Shown here: positions 10,287-18,493 of the stretch, one piece after another
How the letters are laid out: each line of letters opens with the position of its first letter
Numbering within the stretch: the first letter of the stretch is position 1
Assembly (NCBI GenBank): GCA_028283725.1
Contig: JAPWKC010000003.1
Coordinates: forward strand, 434,001-498,000
Direction: 5' to 3'
Origin: Neorhizobium sp.
Lineage (GTDB): Bacteria; Pseudomonadota; Alphaproteobacteria; Rhizobiales; Rhizobiaceae
Length of the DNA: 64,000 nt
Made by a program: the position numbers and the translations under genes
Notes under the pieces: model-generated
The model's input: the letters and a program-made list of their open reading frames with translations, nothing else
The model's database searches: none
Told to the model about the DNA's origin: nothing

Positions 10287-12320
10287 TCACGGCCGCCACT
10301 GGCTGAATTTGCCGTCGAGCGCCCCGTCGAGATAGAAGGCGGCGCTGATCAGCGCGAGATGGGTGAAGGCCTGCGGGAAATTGCCGAGGAAATCGCCGCG
10401 CGCGTCGAATTCTTCGGCATAGAGCTGCAGGTGATTGCCGAGGAGAAGCAGCTTTTCCATGTTGATCTCCGCGTCGTCCAGCCGCCCGGCGCGGGCAAGG
10501 CATTCGACATACCAGAAGGAGCAGGCGGCGAAGAAACCCTCGTCGCCCTTCAGCCCGTCCTTGCGGCGATAGCGCATGACGAGGCTGTCGTCCGTCAATT
10601 GTGCGGAGATGGCATCGAGCGTCTTCAGCCAGGCGGGGTCGGTGGCGCTGATGAAGCGCACCAGCGGCATCATCAGCATCGAGGCATCCAGATCGTCGCC
10701 GCCCTTTGCATGGACGAAATGGCCGAGATCCTCGTTCCAGAAATTTGCCCAGATATCCTCGGTAATCGCGTTGCGGACCTCGATCCAGCGGCCGAAGGGC
10801 GCTGCCAGCGAACGCTTCTGCGCCAGTCTCAGCGCCCGGTCGACGGCAACCCAGCACATCAGCCGTGAATGGAGATGTTCCTGCGGCTCGCTGCGGATTT
10901 CCCAGATGCCGGCATCCTTGTCCTGCCAGACGTCGCAGACGTGATCGACGACCCGGCGCACGCTGCGCCAGTTGGCATGCGAGATCGCCTCGCCGTATTT
11001 GTTGCTGATATAGATGGAATCGAGCAGTTCGCCGTAGATATCGAGCTGCACCTGTTCGGCCGCATTGTTGCCGACGCGGACCGGTCTCGAGCCGGCATAG
11101 CCGGACAGGTGATCCAGCGAGATCTCCTGTTCGACATTGCTGCCGTCGAGATTGTACATGATCTGCATATGGCCGCGCCTGGCGCTGTCGGTTCGCTCGG
11201 TGATCCAGTGGGTGAAGGCATTGGCCTCGTCCTGATAGCCAAGCCGCATCAGCGCATAGACGGTAAACGAGGCATCCCGTATCCAGGTGGCGCGGTAATC
11301 CCAGTTGCGCGGACCGCCCGGTGCTTCCGGCAGGCCAAATGTGCCGGCTGCGGCGATCGAGCCGTATTCCGACGACGTCAGGAGTTTCAGCGCAAGCGCG
11401 GAGCGGTTGACGGCGGAGCGCCAGCGGCCGCGATAGGTGGAGCGTTTCGACCAGGATTGCCAGTAATGCAGCGTCTGACGGATGAGGAGGTCGAGGCTTT
11501 CCTTGTCCGGCAGTTTCTGTTCGGCGTCGCGGCCGTCGTCATCGAGGACGAGATCGAGCTTTTCGCCGGCTTTCAGCGTGACATGCGCGGTGACGCCGCC
11601 ATCCGCCTCGACGAAATCGAGATCGCCGCAAAGCCGCAGCGTGAAGTCGCCGCAGGAGAAATGTACGATCGGCCCGTCGATCGACACGTTGGGTTTGCGC
11701 CTGGCATAGTCGAAACGCGGCCAGCAATGCAGCCGGAAGGAGACCTCGCCGCGCGTCACCGCAATCCGCCGCACCAGCGAGGGTTTTGCGCCGGTCTCTT
11801 CCGGGATCGGCATCAGGTCGATCACCTCGGCGCTGTTTTCCGCACCGAGCCAGCGGGTGAGAAGGACGTTGGTTTCCGGAACGTACATCTGGATCTCGCG
11901 GGCACCCTCGATCTGCGGCGAAAGCTCGAAGGCGCCGCCTTTTTCCGGATCGAGAAGAGCGGCAAAGACGCTGGGACTGTCGAAATTCGGCCAGCACAGA
12001 AAGTCGATCGCGCCATCGCGGGCCACCAGAGACAGGGTGCGCAGGTTGCCGATCGCCCCATGCTCGGCAATCGGGCGCGGAACCACGGGCGCGGCGGGCG
12101 GCATCGCGTGCCTGGCGGCCGTCTGCCGGGCGCCGGCGTCTGCTAGGCTCTCCTTGGCGCCACGGCCCTTCGCCGATGGCCTTGTCGATGGCCTTGTCGG
12201 GGTTTCTGCCCGGTCAATCTGCAGCCGGTCGGTTCGGCCCCTGTCAATCGCGGCCTTGTTCGTCTTCGTCCTGCTGCGGCTTTCGCTCTTCGGCGTCGTC
12301 AATGGCCGGTCCTTTCGCAT
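10287..12320 (-). CDS. Glycoside hydrolase family 15 protein (glucoamylase/trehalase-like)
   Basis: 677 aa if started at 12320. The (alpha/alpha)6 GH15-type domain starts at IAEHGAIGNLRTLSLVARDG (about residue 84) and includes FLCWPNFDSPSVFA, NWDYRATWIRDASFTVYALM and a C-terminal region with FPQAFTHLALISAA. Bacterial members act on alpha-glucosides such as trehalose, maltose or glucan ends; the substrate cannot be told from sequence. The first 72 residues are basic, Arg/Lys/Ser/Thr-rich and unlike the family. An in-frame Met at 12104 would give a normal 605-aa enzyme, though neither start has a clear ribosome-binding site. Convergent with glmM, 60 bp apart. Confidence 0.82.
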   Translation of the reverse strand: MRKDRPLTTPKSESRSRTKTNKAAIDRGRTDRLQIDRAETPTRPSTRPSAKGRGAKESLADAGARQTAARHAMPPAAPVVPRPIAEHGAIGNLRTLSLVARDGAIDFLCWPNFDSPSVFAALLDPEKGGAFELSPQIEGAREIQMYVPETNVLLTRWLGAENSAEVIDLMPIPEETGAKPSLVRRIAVTRGEVSFRLHCWPRFDYARRKPNVSIDGPIVHFSCGDFTLRLCGDLDFVEADGGVTAHVTLKAGEKLDLVLDDDGRDAEQKLPDKESLDLLIRQTLHYWQSWSKRSTYRGRWRSAVNRSALALKLLTSSEYGSIAAAGTFGLPEAPGGPRNWDYRATWIRDASFTVYALMRLGYQDEANAFTHWITERTDSARRGHMQIMYNLDGSNVEQEISLDHLSGYAGSRPVRVGNNAAEQVQLDIYGELLDSIYISNKYGEAISHANWRSVRRVVDHVCDVWQDKDAGIWEIRSEPQEHLHSRLMCWVAVDRALRLAQKRSLAAPFGRWIEVRNAITEDIWANFWNEDLGHFVHAKGGDDLDASMLMMPLVRFISATDPAWLKTLDAISAQLTDDSLVMRYRRKDGLKGDEGFFAACSFWYVECLARAGRLDDAEINMEKLLLLGNHLQLYAEEFDARGDFLGNFPQAFTHLALISAAFYLDGALDGKFSQWRP

Positions 12321-12510
12321 GTCCCACGATCGTCGGTGATGAAACGCGAAAGGGCGGGATCGGTTTCGTTAAGACCTGTCATCCCGGCCGGACATCCCGC
12401 GACTTTGCAAGACGGCGGCCATTGCGAGTATATCTCAGGAAATACAGAGGGATGCGAAGATTTGCGGTAGCGGATCCTTCAGTCTGCAACCCCAGTTGGT
12501 AAATAAGCAT

Positions 12511-12529
12511 GGTTAAGTGGGCCTTAACC
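12511..12529 (+). promoter_or_regulatory. CtrA-type box upstream of outer-membrane protein gene
   Basis: GGTTAAG-TGGGC-CTTAACC, a perfect 7-bp inverted repeat containing TTAA-N7-TTAA exactly (12513-12516 and 12524-12527), the full CtrA consensus. It lies 82 bp before the start at 12612. Confidence 0.55.
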
Positions 12530-12611
12530 TTTCTCCTGCATTGTCTCGTGCAGACGCGTTCGCTGCGCCGATGGCCGGCTGACGCCCTCAAGAGCTTTTG
12601 GAGATGAAGCC

Positions 12612-13433
12612 ATGAAGAAGTGCCTGGCGAGCGCGCTTGCGCTGCTGCTGACGGTCACAGCCGCAAATGCCGCCGACCTCGTTGAGCCGGCGCCGCCGAT
12701 CGTGGATGCGCCCGAGGTGACCGTGCAGGAAGCCACCGGCTGGTACCTGCGCGGCGATGTCGGCTATGCCTTCAGCCACCTGCGCGGCGCCGAATATTTC
12801 CAGGGCTCGAACGACAATCTCGTCGATTTCGACCATGCCAAGATCAAGGATAGCGCCATCCTCAGCGGTGGCGTCGGCTACCAGATCAACAATTACCTGC
12901 GCACCGATCTGACCTTCGATTATCTGACGAAGAGCAAGTTCAACGGCGGCACGGTCGGCATCTGCACCGATACGGTCTGCACGTCCGACGACCGGACCTC
13001 GATGCAGGCCTATTCGCTGATGGCGAACGCCTATGTCGATCTCGGCACCTATGGCTATGTCACGCCTTACGTCGGTGCCGGTATCGGTGGCGCCTACGTC
13101 AAGTGGAACAACCTGCGCAACACGATCTGCGACGATCCCTATTCGGACGGCTGCTACTCGACCACCCATGGCGGCAAGGGTAGCTGGCGCTTCAGCTACG
13201 CTCTGATGGCCGGTGCCTCGATCGACATCACCTGCGCGCTGAAGGCCGATATCGGCTACAAGTACCAGCATATCGGCGGTGGCGACATGTTCGGCTACGA
13301 GGAAAACGGTGGTCCGGGCCGCGACAAGGGCATGGATATCCACGAAGCCCGCGTCGGCGCCCGCTACGTGTTCGGCGGCTGCGACACGCCCGTCGCCTAC
13401 GAACCGCCGCCTGCACCGATGGTCTACAAGTAA
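12612..13433 (+). CDS. Outer-membrane beta-barrel protein, Omp25/31-like
   Basis: 273 aa with a clear signal peptide (MKKCLASALALLLTVTAANA). The mature chain alternates polar and hydrophobic residues as in an 8-stranded OmpA/Omp25-type barrel: GWYLRGDVGYAFSH, ILSGGVGYQINNYLRTDLTFDY, VTPYVGAGIGGAYVKW, ADIGYKYQHIGGGD, VGARYVFGG. Unusually it contains pairs of Cys (GICTDTVC, TICDDPYSDGC, ITCALK, FGGCDTP), probably in loops, so disulfides are possible. Start by ATG with GGAGATGAAGCC ahead. It stands alone between its CtrA-type box and a strong terminator. Family assignment is general; the precise name is not secure. Confidence 0.8.
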   Translation: MKKCLASALALLLTVTAANAADLVEPAPPIVDAPEVTVQEATGWYLRGDVGYAFSHLRGAEYFQGSNDNLVDFDHAKIKDSAILSGGVGYQINNYLRTDLTFDYLTKSKFNGGTVGICTDTVCTSDDRTSMQAYSLMANAYVDLGTYGYVTPYVGAGIGGAYVKWNNLRNTICDDPYSDGCYSTTHGGKGSWRFSYALMAGASIDITCALKADIGYKYQHIGGGDMFGYEENGGPGRDKGMDIHEARVGARYVFGGCDTPVAYEPPPAPMVYK

Positions 13434-13464
13434 GATTTTTTGCGGGTTATTTGCCCGGTATTTC

Positions 13465-13500
13465 AAAGGCCTCGCCGTTTTCACGGCGGGGCCTTCTTGG
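13465..13500 (+). terminator. Intrinsic terminator after the outer-membrane protein
   Basis: Stem AAGGCCTCGCCG / CGGCGGGGCCTT (one G:T), loop TTTTCA, followed by CTT. 32 bp after the stop. Confidence 0.75.
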
Positions 13501-13581
13501 CGTTTCGGCGGCTAAAATCCACGGGCGGAGCAGGGTGGGCCTTCCAAACGAGCGACAAAAAATCTCGTCGATGCGACCTCG

Positions 13582-13663
13582 CCCCGCTTGACTGTGAAAG
13601 CGCAGAAGAATAACCACGACGGCGGGACACCTCTCCCCAACGAGAGGCCAATTACCTGGAAGG
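13582..13663 (+). ncRNA. serC leader RNA (serC motif)
   Basis: A structured 5' leader directly before serC. CCCGC (13583-13587) can pair with GCGGG (13622-13626), enclosing a small CTG/CAG hairpin and the single-stranded AATAACCACG. A second hairpin CCTCTC-cccaac-GAGAGG (13630-13647) and GGCCAATTACCTGG follow up to the start. The serC RNA motif is a known alphaproteobacterial cis-element at exactly this position in serC-serA operons. The match is from memory of its features, not a covariance search. Confidence 0.65.
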
Positions 13664-13671
13664 GTATACAT

Positions 13672-14853
13672 ATGGCTACTGCCGCTCTGAAGCCGGATCT
13701 GCGTCCGCTCAATTCTCATTTTTCGTCTGGCCCTTGCGCCAAGCGTCCCGGTTGGTCGCTTGAAGCGCTTTCCGATGCCCCGCTCGGTCGTTCGCACCGC
13801 GCCAAGGTCGGCAAGGACAAGCTGAAGCTGGCCATCGACCTCACCCGCGAAGTCCTGAACGTTCCGGCCGATTACCGTATCGGCATCGTGCCCGCCTCCG
13901 ATACCGGCGCCGTCGAAATGGCGATGTGGTCGCTGCTCGGCGAGCGTGGCGTCGACATGGTGGCCTGGGAAAGTTTTGGTGCCGGCTGGATCACCGATGT
14001 CGTCAAGCAGCTGAAGCTGAAGGACGTCCGCAAGATCGAAGCCGATTACGGCCTTCTGCCCGACCTTTCCTCGATCGATTTCGACCGTGACGTGGTCTTC
14101 ACCTGGAACGGCACCACATCCGGCGTGCGCGTTCCGAACGCCGATTTCATCCCCGATGACCGCAAGGGCCTGACCATCTGCGATGCGACCTCGGCCGCCT
14201 TCGCGCAGGACATGGACTTTTCGAAGCTCGACGTCGTCACTTTCTCCTGGCAGAAGGTTCTGGGCGGCGAGGGCGGTCACGGCATGATCATCCTGTCGCC
14301 GCGCGCCGTCGCGCGTCTGGAAAGCTACGTGCCGGCATGGCCGTTGCCGAAGATCTTCCGCATGACTTCCGGCGGCAAGATTTCCGAAGGCATCTTCAAG
14401 GGCGAAACGATCAACACGCCGTCGATGCTTTGCGTCGAGGACTATATCGACGCGCTCGAATGGGCAAAGTCGGTCGGCGGTCTCGAAGGCCTGATCGCCC
14501 GCGCCGATGCCAATGCCCAGGTCATCTTCGACTTCGTCGCGGCCAATGGCTGGATCGCCAATCTGGCGCAGGTCGACGAGACCCGTTCGAACACCTCGGT
14601 CTGCCTGAAGATCGCCGATGCCGATGTTGCAGCGCTCGACGCTGACGCGCAGACGGCGTTTGCCAAGGGGATGGTCTCCATCCTCGAAAAGGAAGGCGTG
14701 GCGCTCGATATCGGCGCTTACCGCGACGCACCGTCCGGTCTTCGCATCTGGGCCGGCGCCACGATCGAAGCAGCCGACATGAAGGCCCTGATGCCGTGGC
14801 TCACCTTTGCGTTTGAAACGCAGAAGGCGACCCTTTCCAAGGCTGCCGCCTGA
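13672..14853 (+). CDS. serC: SerC, phosphoserine aminotransferase
   Basis: 393 aa from ATG 13672 ([17 protein letters not shown]), preceded by GGAAGGG. An upstream in-frame start at 13588 lies within the leader RNA and is not used. PLP-dependent class-V aminotransferase that makes 3-phosphoserine from 3-phosphohydroxypyruvate and glutamate. The PLP lysine is in [15 protein letters not shown] (Lys195). [12 protein letters not shown] and the [15 protein letters not shown] region are typical of the alphaproteobacterial long SerC type. Followed by serA after 95 bp that includes a hairpin. Confidence 0.95.
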   Translation: MATAALKPDLRPLNSHFSSGPCAKRPGWSLEALSDAPLGRSHRAKVGKDKLKLAIDLTREVLNVPADYRIGIVPASDTGAVEMAMWSLLGERGVDMVAWESFGAGWITDVVKQLKLKDVRKIEADYGLLPDLSSIDFDRDVVFTWNGTTSGVRVPNADFIPDDRKGLTICDATSAAFAQDMDFSKLDVVTFSWQKVLGGEGGHGMIILSPRAVARLESYVPAWPLPKIFRMTSGGKISEGIFKGETINTPSMLCVEDYIDALEWAKSVGGLEGLIARADANAQVIFDFVAANGWIANLAQVDETRSNTSVCLKIADADVAALDADAQTAFAKGMVSILEKEGVALDIGAYRDAPSGLRIWAGATIEAADMKALMPWLTFAFETQKATLSKAAA

Positions 14854-14860
14854 GTTTTAC

Positions 14861-14886
14861 CGGCTCCGCCTGACGTTGCGGAGCCG
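14861..14886 (+). terminator. Hairpin between serC and serA (weak terminator or attenuator)
   Basis: Perfect 9-bp stem CGGCTCCGC / GCGGAGCCG with an 8-nt loop, not followed by a T-run. It may stabilise the serC message 3' end or tune serA expression rather than terminate fully. Confidence 0.4.
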
Positions 14887-14948
14887 CTCTCATCCCGCAT
14901 TCCCCATCTCGCATTCAGAGACTGAACCTCTTTTTCAGGAGCCCAACA

Positions 14949-16544
14949 ATGGCACCTCGCGTACTCGTATCCGACGAACTCTCCGAAACCGCCGTCCAGA
15001 TCTTTCGCGATCGCGGCGTCGAGGTCGATTTCCAGCCGAAGCTTGGCAAGGACAAGGACAAGCTGGCCGAGATCATCGGCAATTACGATGGTCTCGCCAT
15101 CCGTTCGGCCACCAAGGCGACAGAAAAGCTGATCGCTGCGGCGACCAACCTCAAGGTCATCGGCCGCGCCGGTATCGGCGTCGACAACGTTGACATCCCG
15201 GCCGCTTCCAAGCGCGGTATCATCGTGATGAACACGCCGTTCGGCAATTCGATCACGACCGCCGAACATGCCATCGCGATGATGTTTGCCGTTGCCCGCC
15301 AGCTTCCGGCTGCGGACGCTTCGACACAGGCCGGCAAGTGGGAAAAGTCGCGCTTCATGGGCGTCGAGATCACCGGTAAGATCCTTGGCGTGATCGGCGC
15401 CGGCAATATCGGCGGCATCGTCTGCAAGAAGGCGATCGGCCTTGGCATGCATGTCATCGCCTACGATCCCTTCCTGTCCGCCGAACGCGCCCAGGAAATG
15501 GGTGTGGAGAAGGTGGAACTGGACGACCTGCTCGCCCGTGCCGACTTCATCACCCTGCATGTGCCGATGACCGACAAGACGCGCGGCATTCTCGGCGCTG
15601 AAAACCTCGCCAAGACCAAGAAGGGCGTGCGTATCATCAACTGTGCCCGCGGCGGTCTCGTCGACGAACAGGCGCTTGCCGACGCCATCAAATCCGGCCA
15701 TGTCGCCGGCGCCGGTTTCGACGTTTTCGAAGTCGAGCCCGCAACCGAAAGCCCGCTCTTTGGTCTTCCGAACGTCGTCTGCACGCCGCATCTGGGCGCG
15801 TCGACCACGGAAGCGCAGGAGAATGTGGCACTTCAGGTGGCCGAGCAGATGTCCGACTATCTGGTCAAGGGCGCGGTCTCCAACGCCATCAACATGCCGT
15901 CGATCACCGCTGAAGAAGCGCCGATCCTGAAGCCGTTCATCAAGCTTGCCGATGTTCTCGGCGCTTTCGTCGGTCAGGTCTCGGACGATCCGATCAAGGA
16001 AATCGAGATCCTGTTCGATGGCGCGACCGCCAACATGAACACCAAGGCGCTGACATCTGCGCTGCTCGCCGGCCTGATCCGCAACCAGGTTGCCGACGTC
16101 AACATGGTTTCGGCGCCGATCATGATCAAGGAAAAGGGCATCGTGCTCTCCGAGGTCAAGCGCGACAAGACCGGTATCTATGACGGCTATATCAAGCTCA
16201 CCGTCAAGACCGACAAGCAGACCCGCTCGGTTGCCGGCACCGTGTTCTCCGACGGCAAGCCGCGCTTCATCCAGATCAAGGGCATCAACATGGATGCCGA
16301 TGTCGGCGCCAACATGGTGTACCTTTCCAACACCGACGTTCCCGGCATGATCGGCTTCATCGGCACGACGCTCGGCGATGCCGGTGTCAACATCGCCAAC
16401 TTCCAGCTCGGCCGCGATGCGGAAGGCGGCGATGCGATCGCGCTTCTCTATGTCGACGGTCCGGTTGCCGCCGATGTGCTTGCCAAGCTGACCGACAACG
16501 CGGCGATCCGCCAGGCGCGGCCGCTGACGTTCAACGTCGATTGA
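14949..16544 (+). CDS. serA: SerA, D-3-phosphoglycerate dehydrogenase (ACT-domain type)
   Basis: 531 aa, the long bacterial form. First step of serine synthesis: NAD-dependent oxidation of 3-phosphoglycerate. Substrate and nucleotide domains show GRAGIGVDNVD, GVIGAGNIGG and NCARGGLVDE. The catalytic His is in CTPHLGAST (His281). An intervening domain (about 320-450) and a C-terminal ACT domain (DVPGMIGFIGTTLGDAGVNI) suggest serine feedback sensing. AGGAG lies about 8 bp ahead of the ATG. Probably co-transcribed with serC under the serC leader. Confidence 0.96.
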   Translation: MAPRVLVSDELSETAVQIFRDRGVEVDFQPKLGKDKDKLAEIIGNYDGLAIRSATKATEKLIAAATNLKVIGRAGIGVDNVDIPAASKRGIIVMNTPFGNSITTAEHAIAMMFAVARQLPAADASTQAGKWEKSRFMGVEITGKILGVIGAGNIGGIVCKKAIGLGMHVIAYDPFLSAERAQEMGVEKVELDDLLARADFITLHVPMTDKTRGILGAENLAKTKKGVRIINCARGGLVDEQALADAIKSGHVAGAGFDVFEVEPATESPLFGLPNVVCTPHLGASTTEAQENVALQVAEQMSDYLVKGAVSNAINMPSITAEEAPILKPFIKLADVLGAFVGQVSDDPIKEIEILFDGATANMNTKALTSALLAGLIRNQVADVNMVSAPIMIKEKGIVLSEVKRDKTGIYDGYIKLTVKTDKQTRSVAGTVFSDGKPRFIQIKGINMDADVGANMVYLSNTDVPGMIGFIGTTLGDAGVNIANFQLGRDAEGGDAIALLYVDGPVAADVLAKLTDNAAIRQARPLTFNVD

Positions 16545-16554
16545 TAAACTCGCC

Positions 16555-16647
16555 GTTGCGGCATGCTGATTGCCGCAACTGCTTGAAATTTCTCCTCCCA
16601 AGGAGACCATGGAAAGGCCCGGTGCAGCATGCATCGGGCCTTTTTCG
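16555..16647 (+). ncRNA. Candidate small RNA or structured serA 3' end with anti-Shine-Dalgarno motif
   Basis: Three hairpins in 93 nt: GTTGCGGC / GCCGCAAC (16555-16579), TCTCCT-ccca-AGGAGA (16591-16606, carrying CTCCTCCC), and the terminator AAAGGCCCGGTGC / GCATCGGGCCTTT with five T (16613-16646). Rhizobial alpha-r14-like and AbcR-like sRNAs expose CUCCUCCC-type motifs and end in such terminators. The region may alternatively be only the serA 3' UTR and terminator. An AAGGAG-led 19-codon frame (16609-16668) overlaps it and is probably fortuitous. Confidence 0.4.
16613..16646 (+). terminator. Intrinsic terminator after serA
   Basis: Stem AAAGGCCCGGTGC / GCATCGGGCCTTT (one G:T), loop AGCAT, then a T-run. 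68 bp after the serA stop. Confidence 0.85.
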
Positions 16648-16835
16648 TCACCGCTCGCGAGGATGTGACCGCTACAACCGGTTAATCAGTCACAGGTTGC
16701 ATTTTGTCGCATTGTCTCGCGTCCCGTCGTTCCATATCTACTAAAGCGCGAAAATATGATGCCGGTACTAAAATGTGTCATCAGGCATCGCTATATGAAC
16801 GGGGAATGCCGCATCCGGCGGCGAAAGAGGAGAGA

Positions 16836-17933
16836 ATGATGTTGTCCACGCTTCGGCGCTTCAAGAAACTGTTTGCGGTCCTGGCGATCGGTATGGCGGT
16901 TTCCGTGACAGCCGTCGATCTGGCGGAAGCCCGCCGCGCGAGCGGTGGTTCGAGCTTCGGCAGCCGCGGTACGCGCACCTATTCGGCGCCCGCCACGACG
17001 AACACCGCTCCAGGCGCCGCTACCGGCATCCAGCGGTCGATGACCCCCAATACGCAGCAGAATGCAACGACGCCGCAATCCGGCCTCGGCCAGCAGGCAG
17101 CTCAGCAGCCGCGTCGCGGCCTGTTCGGCGGCATGATGGGCGGCCTTCTCGGCGGTCTGGCGCTTGGCGGCCTGTTCGGCATGCTGATGGGCAACGGTTT
17201 CGGCGGTGCTGCAGGCTTCATGGGCATGCTGTTGCAGATCGCGATCATCGCGGGTCTCGCCATGCTGGCCTTCCGCTTCTTCGCACGCCGGCAGCAGCAG
17301 CAGCCGGCAGGCCCCGCGGGCGGCTACGCAAACAGCTATCGCAATGATGCCGATGGTTCGGCACCGGGCGGTTCTGCTCCGGGTGGTTCCGGCAATTCGG
17401 GTAATGGCTCTGGTGGCGGCAGCTTCGGCGGTTTCAAGATCCCGCAGATGGGTGGCGGTGCTGCCAATGCTGCGGCAACGGGCGGCTACAATGCCGCGCC
17501 GCGACAGGCGGGTCCGGAGACCGACGAGATCGGCATCACCAACCGCGACCTCGACCAGTTCGAAAAGATCCTGACATCGGTGCAGAGCGCCTATGCGGCT
17601 GAAGACTATGCCAAGCTGCGTGACCTCACGACACCGGAAGCGATGTCGTATCTCGCCGAGGAACTGGGCGAGAATGCCACCAAGGGCGTCAAGAACGAGG
17701 TTCAGGACGTGAAGCTCCTGCAGGGCGACCTGTCGGAAGCATGGCGTGAAAACGGCCAGGACTATGCGACGGTTGCGATGCGCTATTCGAGCGTCGACTT
17801 CCTGCGCGATCGCAAGAGCGGCGCGGTTGCCGAAGGCGATCCGAACCATGCGAGCGAAACGGTCGAGATCTGGACCTTCGTGCGCCGTCCGGCCAATGAC
17901 TGGAAGGTTTCGGCCATCCAGGCGGCCGCCTAA
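16836..17933 (+). CDS. Tim44-like domain membrane protein
   Basis: 365 aa from ATG 16836, chosen because AGAGGAGAG lies directly ahead; an upstream in-frame GTG/ATG region has no support. Signal-like hydrophobic N-terminus (about 12-28, LFAVLAIGMAVSVTAVDLAEA), then a Gly/Ser/Ala-rich low-complexity segment, two closely spaced hydrophobic Gly-rich segments (GGMMGGLLGGLALGGLFGML and AAGFMGMLLQIAIIAGLAML), another Gly/Ser-rich linker and a C-terminal Tim44-like domain (about 230-365, ITNRDLDQFEKILTSVQSAYAAED to FVRRPANDWKVSAIQ). Bacterial members are of poorly known role, perhaps in membrane or envelope assembly. The convergent DUF1810 gene overlaps its stop by four bases. Confidence 0.85.
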   Translation: MMLSTLRRFKKLFAVLAIGMAVSVTAVDLAEARRASGGSSFGSRGTRTYSAPATTNTAPGAATGIQRSMTPNTQQNATTPQSGLGQQAAQQPRRGLFGGMMGGLLGGLALGGLFGMLMGNGFGGAAGFMGMLLQIAIIAGLAMLAFRFFARRQQQQPAGPAGGYANSYRNDADGSAPGGSAPGGSGNSGNGSGGGSFGGFKIPQMGGGAANAAATGGYNAAPRQAGPETDEIGITNRDLDQFEKILTSVQSAYAAEDYAKLRDLTTPEAMSYLAEELGENATKGVKNEVQDVKLLQGDLSEAWRENGQDYATVAMRYSSVDFLRDRKSGAVAEGDPNHASETVEIWTFVRRPANDWKVSAIQAAA

Positions 17934-18367
17934 CGAGCGAGAAGCGCCAGCGTGCGTTCGTCACGCGCGCCATCGTAGAAATGATGAAGGGCTCGCTCGA
18001 AAGGCGAGCCCTTTTCGCTGACCGCGTCAAACAGCGTCATCGAGCTCCTGAATTTGAGGTCGTCCGGTGAGCCGAAAATGGTATGCGCCGACAGAAAGCC
18101 GGCATGGGCGAGGGCGGCACCGGTGCATTCGGCGAGCCTGCTCCCAAGCCGCGGATGATCGCGATAGGCCCGCGCCTCGTCGCGCGACGACAGTGAAAAT
18201 CGCTGGGACATGATGGAAAAGCCGAGCCCGTCGAGCTGCGGGAAGATGTACCACATCCAGTGGGACTGCTTGGCGCCTGCCTGCAATTCGTGGAGCACAC
18301 GGTCGTAGACCGGTGCCTGGGCATCGAGAAATCGCGTGAAGTCGTAACCGGACCATTGCGTTGGCAT
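17930..18367 (-). CDS. DUF1810 family protein
   Basis: 145 aa from the ATG at 18367. Characteristic DUF1810 sequence: RFLDAQAPVYDRVLHELQAG, KQSHWMWYIFPQLDGLG, SRLAECTGAAL and IFGSPDDLKFRSSMTLF. Soluble, no signal peptide. The family is widespread in proteobacteria; function is not established. An open frame extends upstream to 19651 but that part is antisense to the MscS gene. Divergent from mscS-like 18494 and convergent with the Tim44-domain gene. Confidence 0.88.
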   Translation of the reverse strand: MPTQWSGYDFTRFLDAQAPVYDRVLHELQAGAKQSHWMWYIFPQLDGLGFSIMSQRFSLSSRDEARAYRDHPRLGSRLAECTGAALAHAGFLSAHTIFGSPDDLKFRSSMTLFDAVSEKGSPFERALHHFYDGARDERTLALLAR

Positions 18368-18493
18368 AGCGATCTCCTGCGCAGGTCTCCCGTGTGGCGG
18401 CCCCCTATCGGGTGAGCGGTATAATGTGCGCCAAAACATGAAATTTTTGCGGCCGGTCTTTTCTATGCTGCAGCGCACCCTAGCTGGAAAGGC

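Noticed and set aside
16609..16668. AAGGAG-led 19-codon frame after serA
   Set aside because: It overlaps the serA terminator stem, and the AAGGAG is self-paired with the upstream TCTCCT; RNA structure explains the sequence better than translation.
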